This document shows positions 1-7,912 of a stretch of DNA of 64,000 bases, one piece after another. Numbering within the stretch: the stretch's first letter is position 1; each line of letters starts with the position of its first letter. The stretch spans positions 62,001 to 126,000 of the forward strand of contig JACPPF010000087.1 in NCBI GenBank assembly GCA_016191165.1, written 5' to 3'. The notes beneath the pieces are model-generated. The model had not been told where the DNA came from, ran no database searches, and saw only the letters and a list, made by a program, of their open reading frames with translations. Position numbers and translations under genes: made by a program. This DNA is from Planctomycetota bacterium (lineage in GTDB: Bacteria; Planctomycetota; Planctomycetia; Gemmatales; Gemmataceae).

Positions 1-111
1 CTCCTTCTCCTTGCGGGTGAGAGCAATTTCCGCGGCCGGCGTTGGCTGAGATTCGGACAGGAGGCAAATGCTGCCACAGACGAGATTCCACGGCAAATCG
101 ATGTACGTCAC
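1..111 (-). CDS. possible partial coding region at the left edge
   Basis: Reading leftward from a GTG at 111, one frame stays open to the window edge (37 codons). It starts about 10 bp after the stop of the 122-634 gene, as expected for the next gene of the same minus-strand row. No motif is recognisable in so short a piece. It could also be chance open frame in G+C-rich DNA. Confidence 0.3.
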   Translation of the reverse strand, partial: MTYIDLPWNLVCGSICLLSESQPTPAAEIALTRKEKE

Positions 112-121
112 GACCGACAAA

Positions 122-634
122 TCATAACGGAAACTCCAACTCACCCTGTTTCAGCTCTGGCGGTAGCGCCAAAAACACGGCTCCGTGCGCCGCTCGCCAA
201 AATTCCCCCGGACCCACGCCAAGAATCCGCCGGATTGCCTTCGCCTCGTCCGCCGTCAGATATTTCAGGAAGTCCCCCTTCGTACTTGATTTCGCGTCGC
301 CGACCAACTTCCGGTTCTTGCTGAGCAGTTTCTTAAGCCGTCGCCGCTGATTGAATCGGCGGTTGTACAGGCTCCCCTCTTTGAAGCGATATGTGATGCG
401 GTCGGGGAAGAACCAATCGTCCACATTGAGTGGTAGTACCTGCGGCCCATTTCCCCAGCTCTTGCCAGATGTTGCGGCAAGACACTCTCCGATTCCGCCG
501 ATCGCGACCGCCTGCTCGTACTCAATGCGCACGGTCGGATTTTGAAGAACACTCTGAACGGACCATTGCGGAATGCTCGGATTCGCGATGTATTCCTGAA
601 CGTAGCGGTTCTGAAAGCAAGCCGACACGAGCAC
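122..634 (-). CDS. hypothetical basic protein
   Basis: The reading frame gives 170 residues from a GTG start and looks genuinely coding: mixed hydrophobic and charged residues and a basic stretch around residues 85-120. The same frame is open a further 32 codons upstream to a TGA, with sensible protein sequence but no ATG, so the true start may be a non-ATG codon near 640-720. No family is recognised. It lies last in a minus-strand row of small genes downstream of the plasmid-type transfer ATPase, and a terminator separates it from the gene at 800-1162, so it probably has its own promoter. Function unknown. Confidence 0.55.
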   Translation of the reverse strand: MLVSACFQNRYVQEYIANPSIPQWSVQSVLQNPTVRIEYEQAVAIGGIGECLAATSGKSWGNGPQVLPLNVDDWFFPDRITYRFKEGSLYNRRFNQRRRLKKLLSKNRKLVGDAKSSTKGDFLKYLTADEAKAIRRILGVGPGEFWRAAHGAVFLALPPELKQGELEFPL

Positions 635-752
635 GCGAACAATCCTTGCCGTCCGTTCGGCCCGCTCCCGAAAGTCAGTGTCGGTTTCGCCGGCGAAACG
701 CAGGGAGAGCTTCTCGATGAGTCAAGCATATCAAAGCAGGCAATCTTCATCG

Positions 753-780
753 AAAAACCTCCCGCAAATGCAGGAGGTTT
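753..780 (-). terminator. rho-independent terminator
   Basis: An 8-bp stem (AAACCTCC at 755-762 with GGAGGTTT at 773-780) and a 10-nt loop; on the minus strand it is followed by a run of five T. It sits about 20 bp past the stop of the 800-1162 gene, so it should end transcription of that row. Confidence 0.7.
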
Positions 781-799
781 CGGTGCCTGTCCTTTCTCA

Positions 800-1162
800 T
801 CAGGCACAAAGGTGACAGCGGTGCTTCGGCGCTTCATCGAGCTGAATGGTAACGGGCCATCCCTGCGCATCGAACTCGCCCGCGAGGGCCGCCTCGATGC
901 TTTTCAGGGCTTCGCCGTTCGTCATCCATGAATACGTGACGGATTCGACTTGCAGGAAGCCGTCGGCCGTCCGCTTGAGAATGCCGAATTCAGCCGCCCC
1001 GTCCTCGGACGTTGCATCGTTCAGCCATAGGTAATCGGGGTGGCCTTCGAGAGAAAAGCCTGTGCAGAGACACCAGGTGGTCCCTGTGAGTTTCTCGGCC
1101 AAGTGCCGGGCCGTATCGACGGTGCCGACACGATGGACGCGGGTCTTATGCATCATCGTCAT
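800..1162 (-). CDS. hypothetical small protein
   Basis: A 120-residue protein rich in aromatic and acidic residues, with a C-terminal CHLC motif. Three in-frame ATGs lie close together (1162, 1156, 1153). The GGAGG ribosome-binding site is only 2-3 nt from the first, so the start at 1156 (second ATG) fits better. The 5' end overlaps the end of the upstream zinc-ribbon gene by a few codons, which suggests translational coupling within one operon. No family recognised; role unknown. Confidence 0.6.
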   Translation of the reverse strand: MTMMHKTRVHRVGTVDTARHLAEKLTGTTWCLCTGFSLEGHPDYLWLNDATSEDGAAEFGILKRTADGFLQVESVTYSWMTNGEALKSIEAALAGEFDAQGWPVTIQLDEAPKHRCHLCA

Positions 1163-1355
1163 CGCCTCCTTCCAGTCGTCCGGCCATGAAGCCGACGTAG
1201 TAGGTCATGCAACCGTCGCCGAAGGCATCGGTCTCCACGGTGTACGTGTCTCCGCATTCCGCGCAGGTGACGGTCATCGAAATGTCATCGACGCCGACGA
1301 TTTCGAGCTGGCTGTCGCACGAGCGACACCGGCCATCTTTAGGATCGACAAGCAT
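1146..1355 (-). CDS. small zinc-ribbon protein
   Basis: A 69-residue protein with two CxxC pairs (Cys10/Cys13 and Cys31/Cys34), spaced as in a zinc ribbon, and an acidic GGDDDD tail. The start at 1355 is chosen because AGGAG lies 5 nt before it; the open frame extends further upstream but without a ribosome-binding site. Such ribbons bind nucleic acid or protein; the partner is not evident. It is coupled to the following gene by a short overlap. Confidence 0.65.
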   Translation of the reverse strand: MLVDPKDGRCRSCDSQLEIVGVDDISMTVTCAECGDTYTVETDAFGDGCMTYYVGFMAGRLEGGDDDDA

Positions 1356-1380
1356 GGGGTCTCCTGAAAAAGTGTGATGG

Positions 1381-1704
1381 TTACCACGGAATCGGGATGC
1401 GGGCGAGACGACAGAACTCCTGCGTCTCGTCCCAGGTGAGCTGGCGGCAGACGTAGGTGTCGCCTGTCTGCCAGAAGATGCGAAGGGCCTCGGCGCCTTC
1501 GGCAAAGGCGAAGAGGCTTCCGTGCTGGAACTTCGGGGGCAGAACCTCCAAAAAATACCAGAACGTTTCCTCGTCGATCGCGGCGATCGTGCCGCTGACG
1601 GAAATGCGGGGAATCATCGCGCTCCATTCCTCGCCGTCGGGCCGCGGGACAACCTCGGCCTGATGCAGGAACGCGACGAACTCCGCAAGGGTGCGGTGCT
1701 GCAT
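1381..1704 (-). CDS. hypothetical protein
   Basis: 107 residues from the ATG at 1704, which is preceded by GGAGTGACC; the open frame continues upstream as low-quality basic sequence that I exclude. The protein is rich in Phe, Trp and Glu, appears soluble, and has no motif I recognise. It belongs to the same minus-strand row of small plasmid-type genes as the zinc-ribbon protein downstream (about 25 bp gap). Confidence 0.55.
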   Translation of the reverse strand: MQHRTLAEFVAFLHQAEVVPRPDGEEWSAMIPRISVSGTIAAIDEETFWYFLEVLPPKFQHGSLFAFAEGAEALRIFWQTGDTYVCRQLTWDETQEFCRLARIPIPW

Positions 1705-1811
1705 GGTCACTCCTTGTGCTGGTGATGTGAAAAAACGACAGACGTGCCTCATTCGGAAGAATGAGGAGGCGGAGCTTCTCACAGAACGGCGCGATTGCAA
1801 AGCGCCAATCG

Positions 1812-2261
1812 TTACCCTTTGCCATTGCCCGGAAATCGTTTGTTGGATTTGAGCGCCAGCTGGTGGCGCTCGCTGTTGAATGTGGCGTTGAAGTGCTCCA
1901 GGAAGCCGGAAGACCCAAGGATCGCAACGTCGCGACCATCGAGAAAGCCAACCTCCGTCGGCCAACGGTAGATGCCGTCGCGATGATGGAGTGAGAGTTC
2001 GACCCGACTATACCGGGCGGTCACAACCTGACCGCCCACTCCGCGGAAGTCTGCTTCCGGTGCGTCAATGCCCGCGGCTCCGACGAGAGGCAGCAGGAAG
2101 GATGGAAGAACCGTCACGTCCGAACCGGTATCAACAAGTCCCAGGATGATCTGAGTCCCGAGGGGGCCGCTGACGTGAATGGGAACCATGGGGCGATAGA
2201 TCACGCCTTCATTCTGTCCCGGTATCGGCCGTACTTCGTACTGATGATAGGGGAAAATCAT
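1812..2261 (-). CDS. retropepsin-like aspartic protease domain protein
   Basis: A 149-residue protein with the aspartyl protease signature DTGSD (about residues 44-48) in a hydrophobic strand context (LGLVDTGSDVTVLP) and a later ILGSSGF segment matching the second conserved part of single-domain retropepsin-like proteins. These act as dimers, each subunit giving one catalytic Asp. Start at 2261 rather than further upstream because that ATG overlaps the stop of the preceding gene (ATGA-type coupling, 2258-2261). The substrate is unknown. Retropepsin-like genes next to small DUF5678-like proteins occur in other genomes, possibly as a functional pair. Confidence 0.75.
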   Translation of the reverse strand: MIFPYHQYEVRPIPGQNEGVIYRPMVPIHVSGPLGTQIILGLVDTGSDVTVLPSFLLPLVGAAGIDAPEADFRGVGGQVVTARYSRVELSLHHRDGIYRWPTEVGFLDGRDVAILGSSGFLEHFNATFNSERHQLALKSNKRFPGNGKG

Positions 2262-2491
2262 GAATGCACTGGACCGATGAAACGTTCGTTGGCCGGCGGC
2301 ACCCATTCATAGGCGATGTTCATCGAGGGAATCCAACCGACGGCGGGCACCGCTCCCTTGGCATCCGCCGAATTTCTCGCCTCGGCGGGGGTGTCACCGC
2401 TTCCGAGCAGGTACAGGCCGTCAGGCGTCCACGCCAGCCACTTCCCGGCAAGGTGCTCCGGGACACGTTGTGCGGTTTGAATCGGGGTCAT
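2258..2491 (-). CDS. small DUF5678-like protein
   Basis: 77 residues containing the pattern HLAGKWLAWTPDG followed by GSGDTPAEA, which resembles the short DUF5678 family. Its stop overlaps the start of the retropepsin-like gene by 4 bp, so the two are probably translated together. The family role is not established; pairing with a protease could mean substrate, inhibitor or targeting partner. Family assignment by eye only. Confidence 0.6.
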   Translation of the reverse strand: MTPIQTAQRVPEHLAGKWLAWTPDGLYLLGSGDTPAEARNSADAKGAVPAVGWIPSMNIAYEWVPPANERFIGPVHS

Positions 2492-2582
2492 AGGTAGCGA
2501 AGAAGAGGAATTGACGTCGCCAAGATATCACGCCTGGGGTGATTTCGGCAAGAAAAGAGGGCCGTGTTTTGAGACTGCGGCG

Positions 2583-4877
2583 TCATCGCCCGGATGCATG
2601 GGCCAGTTCCTTTTCAACAGGGGCGATGGGTCGAGCGTGGCGTTGCTGGGAAGTGCGGCGTAGAATCTCCGTCCGCTCCGGATCGAGCACTTGCGACGCT
2701 GGAAGCGTCTGCATCGAAAAGGGCCGGCTCGGGTGGCCGTCCACGAGCAGCCGCACATAAGCGGTGTAATTCGGCAGGTTGCAAAGATCGGACGGAGCAA
2801 GTTGCCCGAGGTGCTTGCTCATCGCCGGCGCCAGCAGTTCGGCGTCTTCAAGCCCAACGCGGAATGATAGGAGGGTGCCGCAGTTGCCGATGACGGCGTG
2901 GTAGGTGTCCGGATCCAGCTGCCGCGTCAATTGGTGACTCAGCGTCAGGCAGAGGCGGTACTTTCGCGATTCGGAAAGCATGATCGCCGTCGAGGGCGTC
3001 GTGAGCGACTGAAACTCATCGAGGTAGAGAAAGTGATCGCGACGGTCCGCCTCCGGCATGTCGGCACGGGTCATCGCTGCCTGCTCGATGGCGGTCAGCA
3101 GCAAGCTCCCAAGCAACGTTGAATTATCCTGTCCGAGCCGCCCGCGGCTCAAGTTCACGATGAGAATCTTCTGCTCGTCCATGACGCGTCGCAAATCGAG
3201 GGAATGTTTCGCGGGTCCGGTCGTGATCGCCCGTAGCTGCCGGCTCGTGAGGAACGGCACGAGCTTGTTCGTGACGGACGATACGGCCTCCGTCCGATAC
3301 TGCAAGCTCCATGCGGCAAACTCGTTCTGCCAGAAAGACCGCACAATCTCGTCCGACACCTTCGCGACGAAACTGTCGCGATACGCTTTGTCGGTCAGCA
3401 ACTGCAGCATGTCGAGAAAACTGCCGTGCTGCTCCACCGTCGCAAAGATGGCCGAGCGGAGCAAATTCTCCAGACGCGGTCCCCACGAATCGTTGAGTTT
3501 CTTGAAGCACGAGACGACCCCGGACACGACCTGGTCGATTCGAGCTGGATCGGAACATGCCAACGGATTGAAGGGGACGACGTGGTCGGCGGCCGCGTCA
3601 AAAATAATGGCGTCGTTCGTGCGGTGTTTGGGCACGCGTTCAATCACGGCGGCCGCCAGGTCGCCGTGGACGTCGATGACGGTGAGCCCGCGGCCGCCGA
3701 GCATGTCTTGATGGATAAGATTCAGAAGCAACGTGGATTTGCCGGCTCCCGTGGAACCGACGACATACAAATGGCGTCTGCGTGCTTCCGCGTCCATGCC
3801 GATCGTGCGAGTGTCGCTACGAAAGAGCAGCCGGCCCAAGGTCAATGTCTCCGGATCCTTTTCGGATGGAAAAGTCGGCGGCGGTTCCAGCTCACGAAAC
3901 TCCATCGTCTGCATCCGCTCGGCGGCGACGGTGGCGGTCGGCGGATGAAAAAGTGTTGCAATCTCCTCATGTGAAAGCAGACTCCCCTCTCCGCTCAAAG
4001 CGGTGGGTATGCCTCGGCGGATTTTCCCAAGATGAAACCGTGCCAATCGCGATTGCGTGAAAGCACCGAAGGCTCCGGCGAGCTGCAGCAGCCGATCCGC
4101 GGCAAGTCCGGCGGCGTCTGCAGGGGCATTCGCTACCAATATTATATGCGTCTCAAATAGGTGCCCGCCGATCTTGGCCGACGCGGCCTGCAGGTCGTCT
4201 TCGCGGTCATGCAGCCGGCTCGTCGAGGTGTCGAGCGTCGTGCGGACGGGATGAGGCGAACGTCGGGCGAGAACTCCCAGGATCCACGCCGCTAACCAGC
4301 CCCGGCGACGAGTAGCGTGCTCGGCATAATATTCGGCAAGGCGATGATGATGACGGAAAAACTCGCGCTCAAGAATTCTGAGCGCGTGCTGCGCGGTCCG
4401 GCGACGACGCCGGCCGGCCGGGACAACGTGAATCTCGACGGAGCATGTAATCCCCTCCTCCGGCTTCACGGCACGAAGGATGGCACTCACCGGGTCGGCG
4501 AACGTGCCGTTCAGAAGATCCTCGAATTGGGCGTGACGCAGAATCGGAAATACCTCGGGCGTCAGTTCCAGGCTGGCACTCCACGTTCTCCATTCGGGCG
4601 GCGGCTGGTCCAGACTCTCGACGGCGGCGAGCGTGCAGTTCGGATAGTTCGCGGCAACGGGGCCGGTGACAACCTCATCGACCGCGTCGGCACACTGCAG
4701 GAACAGTCCGACTCGTCCGGCAATCGCCGCGTACCGGAAAACGATTGGCTCACCGACGCGATGTGATTGGTGAATGGCTGCGAGGGCACGCTCCATGTAG
4801 CGGGGGCTGCGGTCGTTGGTCGCCGGGGCGGTCAAAAGCCTGAGCACGGCGACATGGTACACGAGTAACCGCCCCAT
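2583..4877 (-). CDS. VirD4/TraG-like DNA-transfer ATPase
   Basis: A 764-residue P-loop ATPase. Walker A GSTGAGKST is at residues 374-382, a Walker B-type IDVHGD at 401-406 and a second acidic motif LDEFQ at 619-623, in the order of the HerA/TraD/VirD4 DNA-pumping ATPases. The last 150 residues match the TraM/relaxosome-recognition part. The N-terminal 350 residues form a family-specific domain with no obvious membrane segment. Such coupling proteins move DNA to the conjugation channel or mobilise plasmids. It lies downstream of a replication-relaxation gene on the same strand, the same pairing as at 31.7-34.5 kb. Confidence 0.8.
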   Translation of the reverse strand: MGRLLVYHVAVLRLLTAPATNDRSPRYMERALAAIHQSHRVGEPIVFRYAAIAGRVGLFLQCADAVDEVVTGPVAANYPNCTLAAVESLDQPPPEWRTWSASLELTPEVFPILRHAQFEDLLNGTFADPVSAILRAVKPEEGITCSVEIHVVPAGRRRRRTAQHALRILEREFFRHHHRLAEYYAEHATRRRGWLAAWILGVLARRSPHPVRTTLDTSTSRLHDREDDLQAASAKIGGHLFETHIILVANAPADAAGLAADRLLQLAGAFGAFTQSRLARFHLGKIRRGIPTALSGEGSLLSHEEIATLFHPPTATVAAERMQTMEFRELEPPPTFPSEKDPETLTLGRLLFRSDTRTIGMDAEARRRHLYVVGSTGAGKSTLLLNLIHQDMLGGRGLTVIDVHGDLAAAVIERVPKHRTNDAIIFDAAADHVVPFNPLACSDPARIDQVVSGVVSCFKKLNDSWGPRLENLLRSAIFATVEQHGSFLDMLQLLTDKAYRDSFVAKVSDEIVRSFWQNEFAAWSLQYRTEAVSSVTNKLVPFLTSRQLRAITTGPAKHSLDLRRVMDEQKILIVNLSRGRLGQDNSTLLGSLLLTAIEQAAMTRADMPEADRRDHFLYLDEFQSLTTPSTAIMLSESRKYRLCLTLSHQLTRQLDPDTYHAVIGNCGTLLSFRVGLEDAELLAPAMSKHLGQLAPSDLCNLPNYTAYVRLLVDGHPSRPFSMQTLPASQVLDPERTEILRRTSQQRHARPIAPVEKELAHASGR

Positions 4878-5012
4878 CGAGGTGTATAGCTCGCGTGAGG
4901 CGGATTCGCCGCCAGGCCTTTGTCCTGCGGACCTTGCTCCTCGACCGCTGGGTAAAGGGGCACGGGGTAATAGCCGTACCGGGCTCGCAAGTGCGTTTGG
5001 CGGTCGGGCACC

Positions 5013-5921
5013 TTAGCAGACGGCAAGCGGAGAATCCACGGGTTTTGCCAGGCGAACCGGAGCTTTCAAGCAAGGGGCCGTCGGGTGCAAGTTGACAAGC
5101 GATTGCCAGTTGCCTGCATGGTCGAGAAAGAGAGACGCGAAGAGCGGATCGGAATCCGTGACGAAGGTATCGAGTGGTGCGGCGTACACGAGGCGGCGCG
5201 AGGGCGTTCGTGCAATCTCGGACGCCAGCGCCAGAATGTGATAGGCGCGGGAAATCGACTGAGTGAGAAAAACGACGCGGAATCTCGGCCGCTCCCATTT
5301 CTTCCCTGCGGCGAGCCATTGTGAAAGCAACATCTCTTGGTAGCGTTCATAGGTCGTGAGTTTCTGGCGGATGCTATTTGTGGCGTTGGCATCGACCGAG
5401 GCCATGCTGTTGTCGATTTCAAAGGCGAGATTGAACAAGCGTCTCGCCGCGGCCAGTCGGAAAAAACAATCGGGCTGCACCTGCTTGTCGCCGGCCGTGA
5501 ACGCCAGTTCGTTTTCACGAATGAATCGCTCGATTGTCACGCGGCGTGCGGAACATGCCCGGAATGTCTCGACGATCGCTTCCGCGAGGCGAAACGTATG
5601 CACAACCAGAGACGGCGACACCTCGGCAAAGAACGCCCGCGACGGGCGTGGCGCCTCAATGCCGCACGTCATGTCGAACCCGAGCGGAGTCAGCTTGTAA
5701 TAGTTCTGCAGTCCCCCGCCGGCCTGGGCCATGGGCCAGAAACGGACGGCACCGGCTCCGCACAGCGATTGCAGGCGCTCCCGGAGTCGCCGTTCGTTGA
5801 TAAATGGTTCACCCTCAAAGGCGCTGCTGGCTCGGAATAGCAGTGCCGTGGTCGCGGGCGTCCAGCTCAGGAGGCGCAGCAGCGAGACATCGCGCGGTGA
5901 CAGGTTCACGAGGGTGGACAT
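5013..5921 (-). CDS. replication-relaxation family protein
   Basis: 302 residues. The N-terminal 90 residues resemble a winged helix (SPRDVSLLRLLSWTP...) and the centre has the FALAFEID/YERYQ-type segments seen in replication-relaxation (Replic_Relax) proteins of mobile elements, which are linked to plasmid mobilisation. It directly precedes the VirD4-like ATPase on the same strand. A second, diverged member lies at 31674-32582, also paired with a VirD4-like ATPase. The initiating ATG at 5921 has no strong ribosome-binding site. It is divergent from the primase gene at 5970, so the 48-bp gap must hold both promoters. Confidence 0.7.
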   Translation of the reverse strand: MSTLVNLSPRDVSLLRLLSWTPATTALLFRASSAFEGEPFINERRLRERLQSLCGAGAVRFWPMAQAGGGLQNYYKLTPLGFDMTCGIEAPRPSRAFFAEVSPSLVVHTFRLAEAIVETFRACSARRVTIERFIRENELAFTAGDKQVQPDCFFRLAAARRLFNLAFEIDNSMASVDANATNSIRQKLTTYERYQEMLLSQWLAAGKKWERPRFRVVFLTQSISRAYHILALASEIARTPSRRLVYAAPLDTFVTDSDPLFASLFLDHAGNWQSLVNLHPTAPCLKAPVRLAKPVDSPLAVC

Positions 5922-5969
5922 GGAACGGAACGTAGAATATCATCGGTCCCTTTTTCTTCCCACCTTCGC

Positions 5970-7175
5970 ATGAACAAGCAGTATCAGAGCGTCGATGACG
6001 CTCAGGCGCAGACGACGCTCCCGGAGGCCGCGGCGAAATGCAGCGTCGTCCTCGAAGTCCACGGCAGCGGCCGCCAGATCCGGTTGGACTGCCCGTTCAG
6101 CTGCCCCGGCGATCACGCCGGCAAGCGTGAACTCTCCGTCGATACGGGAAATCCGCAGAAGGTGTTCGCCTGTCACGCGTATCAATGCCAGATGCGCGGC
6201 AACCTCCTCACGTTAATGCACGGCTGGCTCACGGGCACGCGACCCACTGGTGACAAACTCAAGGGCGAAGAATTTAAGCGGGTGCGAGGCGTTCTCCTGG
6301 GCGACTCCCCTTCTCCGGCGGGCGGACCAGTCCCGTCCTCCGTTGCCAAATCCGCGGAATTGAAAACGTTGCCGGCACGCAATGTCCCGCTCGCTCAGAG
6401 TGAGAACGAGAAGGCACGCGAACTCGTGACGCTCGACGAGAAATTCTTGCGAGACGTGGCCCACATGCCGCCGACGGCCGCGAGCTATGTCCGTCGGCAT
6501 GTCTGCCTGACGACGGCGATGATGGAGAAATGGAGGGTGGGCGTCCTGCCGCAGGATGGCGGCCCGGACAAGCGGGGCTGGTCCCTTCGCGGACAGGTCC
6601 TGTACCCGATCCTCGGCGAAGACGGCAAGCTTCTCGCGTGGGCGGCTCGCGATCCGCAGTTCGAGACGAAGGAGCAAGCTTTCAATGCCTTGCGGCCCGA
6701 CGAACGCGCGAAGGAAAAGAAACCCGCGAAGCACCGGTTCCCCGTGGATTTTCACCGCGGCCAGGAACTGTTCGGACAGCACGCGGGCCGGCTCGTTGAG
6801 CCAGGTTTCCGCGAGGTCATCGCCGAGTGCGGCATCCTCGTGGTCGAGGGCTTTAACGATGTCCTCGGACTGGACGGTATCGGCGTGCCGGCCGTGGCGA
6901 TCATGTCGAACAAGATCACCGAGCAGCAGGTGAGCAAGATCGAGCGGTTCGCGAAAAACCTCGGCGGCGGGAAAGTAACGCTCCTGTTCGATAACGACGA
7001 CGCCGGCGACGACGGCGCCAAGGAATCGCTCTGGCTTCTCGGCCAACGAGGGCTAGACGTGCGTCTCGGCTGGAGCCGTGCGATGCACGGCGGAAAGTTT
7101 GCCGGCCGCCAACCGGAGAATCTCACCGGCGACGAGTGGGAGAAAGCAATCCGGCCTGGGATCGTCCGCCAATGA
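5970..7175 (+). CDS. plasmid/phage-type DNA primase (CHC2 zinc finger + Toprim)
   Basis: A 401-residue protein. Cys41, Cys45, Cys68 and Cys73 form a likely CHC2-like zinc site. The Toprim domain shows VVEGFND (291-297) and DNDDAGDDGA (341-350), the acidic residues that bind metal for primer synthesis. It is shorter than chromosomal DnaG (about 600 residues) and lacks a visible DnaB-interacting tail, as is common for element-encoded primases. It is divergent from the transfer operon and convergent with the replication initiator, so it probably serves replication or single-strand conversion of this plasmid-like unit. Confidence 0.8.
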   Translation: MNKQYQSVDDAQAQTTLPEAAAKCSVVLEVHGSGRQIRLDCPFSCPGDHAGKRELSVDTGNPQKVFACHAYQCQMRGNLLTLMHGWLTGTRPTGDKLKGEEFKRVRGVLLGDSPSPAGGPVPSSVAKSAELKTLPARNVPLAQSENEKARELVTLDEKFLRDVAHMPPTAASYVRRHVCLTTAMMEKWRVGVLPQDGGPDKRGWSLRGQVLYPILGEDGKLLAWAARDPQFETKEQAFNALRPDERAKEKKPAKHRFPVDFHRGQELFGQHAGRLVEPGFREVIAECGILVVEGFNDVLGLDGIGVPAVAIMSNKITEQQVSKIERFAKNLGGGKVTLLFDNDDAGDDGAKESLWLLGQRGLDVRLGWSRAMHGGKFAGRQPENLTGDEWEKAIRPGIVRQ

Positions 7176-7912
7176 CGGCGTCCGCCGCGCCTTCGGGCGC
7201 GGACACACCGGACGCCTCTCGCATGGAGGCATGGCACTCGCTCGCGATCCCGCGACTAGCGGGGTCGCATGGAACCGCTCCGCGGTCGTGACGCCGACGG
7301 CGCATGGTGCCGGAGCCACGGAGCGACCCGACGCAGGTCGGGTGCGACCCCCGCCCAGACGCCGCGTCGGTCACGAGGAAGCGAGTGCCAGCGTGTCGGC
7401 CTGTGGCGGGGGTCGCGGCGAAGGTCGCGACGTGGTCTCCCTCATCGCATGGCCCTCCGCGTGGCTTTCGGAAGCCACCCGAACGGTCGATCTCCGATCG
7501 CCTCTTGACCGCCGCTCGATCGCCGTTGCGGGCGATCTCCCGGCGACCGCTTGGCGCCGCTTGACACGAAGCCGCTCCTATCCCCTGCTCGCGGCCGGGA
7601 CCCTTCAACCTCCGAATCGAGTTCTTCTCTCTCGCATAGAAATCCCCGTACCCCAAAACTCTCTCGACGACCGGTTCCTCGTTCGCTTTTTTTTCAAAAG
7701 CAGGCGGGCGTCAGCCCGCAATCCCCTTTGCTTATACAGAATGTATTTGTAGATAGCTTTGTAGGTGATGATCGATGCCTCGATTCGTGGCTTGATACTG
7801 CGACGAAGCTCGGTGTGTGTTTCGAAAAAGGTCCGGCAAATGCCGATAGTAGGTCCGGCAAATGCCGATAGTCCGCTCTGAAAAAGGTCCGGCAAATGCC
7901 GACGCCTTCCCT
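7176..7912. other. non-coding G+C-rich stretch, possible origin region
   Basis: Between the primase and the 3' end of the replication initiator. Open frames here have no coding character. It holds a GCGGGC/GCCCGC hairpin (7704-7719), a locally A+T-richer stretch at about 7620-7790 and three copies of a 17-21-bp repeat (7830-7902). Placement beside primase and rep would suit a replication origin, but no iteron array or DnaA boxes could be confirmed by eye. Confidence 0.4.
7830..7902 (-). repeat. triple terminator-like repeat
   Basis: Three copies of a unit containing CGGCA-AA-TGCCG at 7830-7850, 7852-7872 and 7886-7902. Each unit is a 5-bp inverted repeat with a 2-nt centre. On the minus strand copies one and three run into CCTTTTT, so the set could terminate the rep gene, which ends at 7913. 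The short stems make this weak; they may equally be protein-binding repeats. Confidence 0.5.

Noticed and set aside
265-870. 201-codon minus-strand open frame
   Set aside because: Arg/Ser/Pro-rich composition and overlap with two better frames (122-634 and 800-1162) show it is a shadow.
7123-7656. 177-codon minus-strand frame in the gap before rep
   Set aside because: Low-complexity Arg/Gly-rich sequence, no ribosome-binding site; typical chance frame of G+C-rich DNA.
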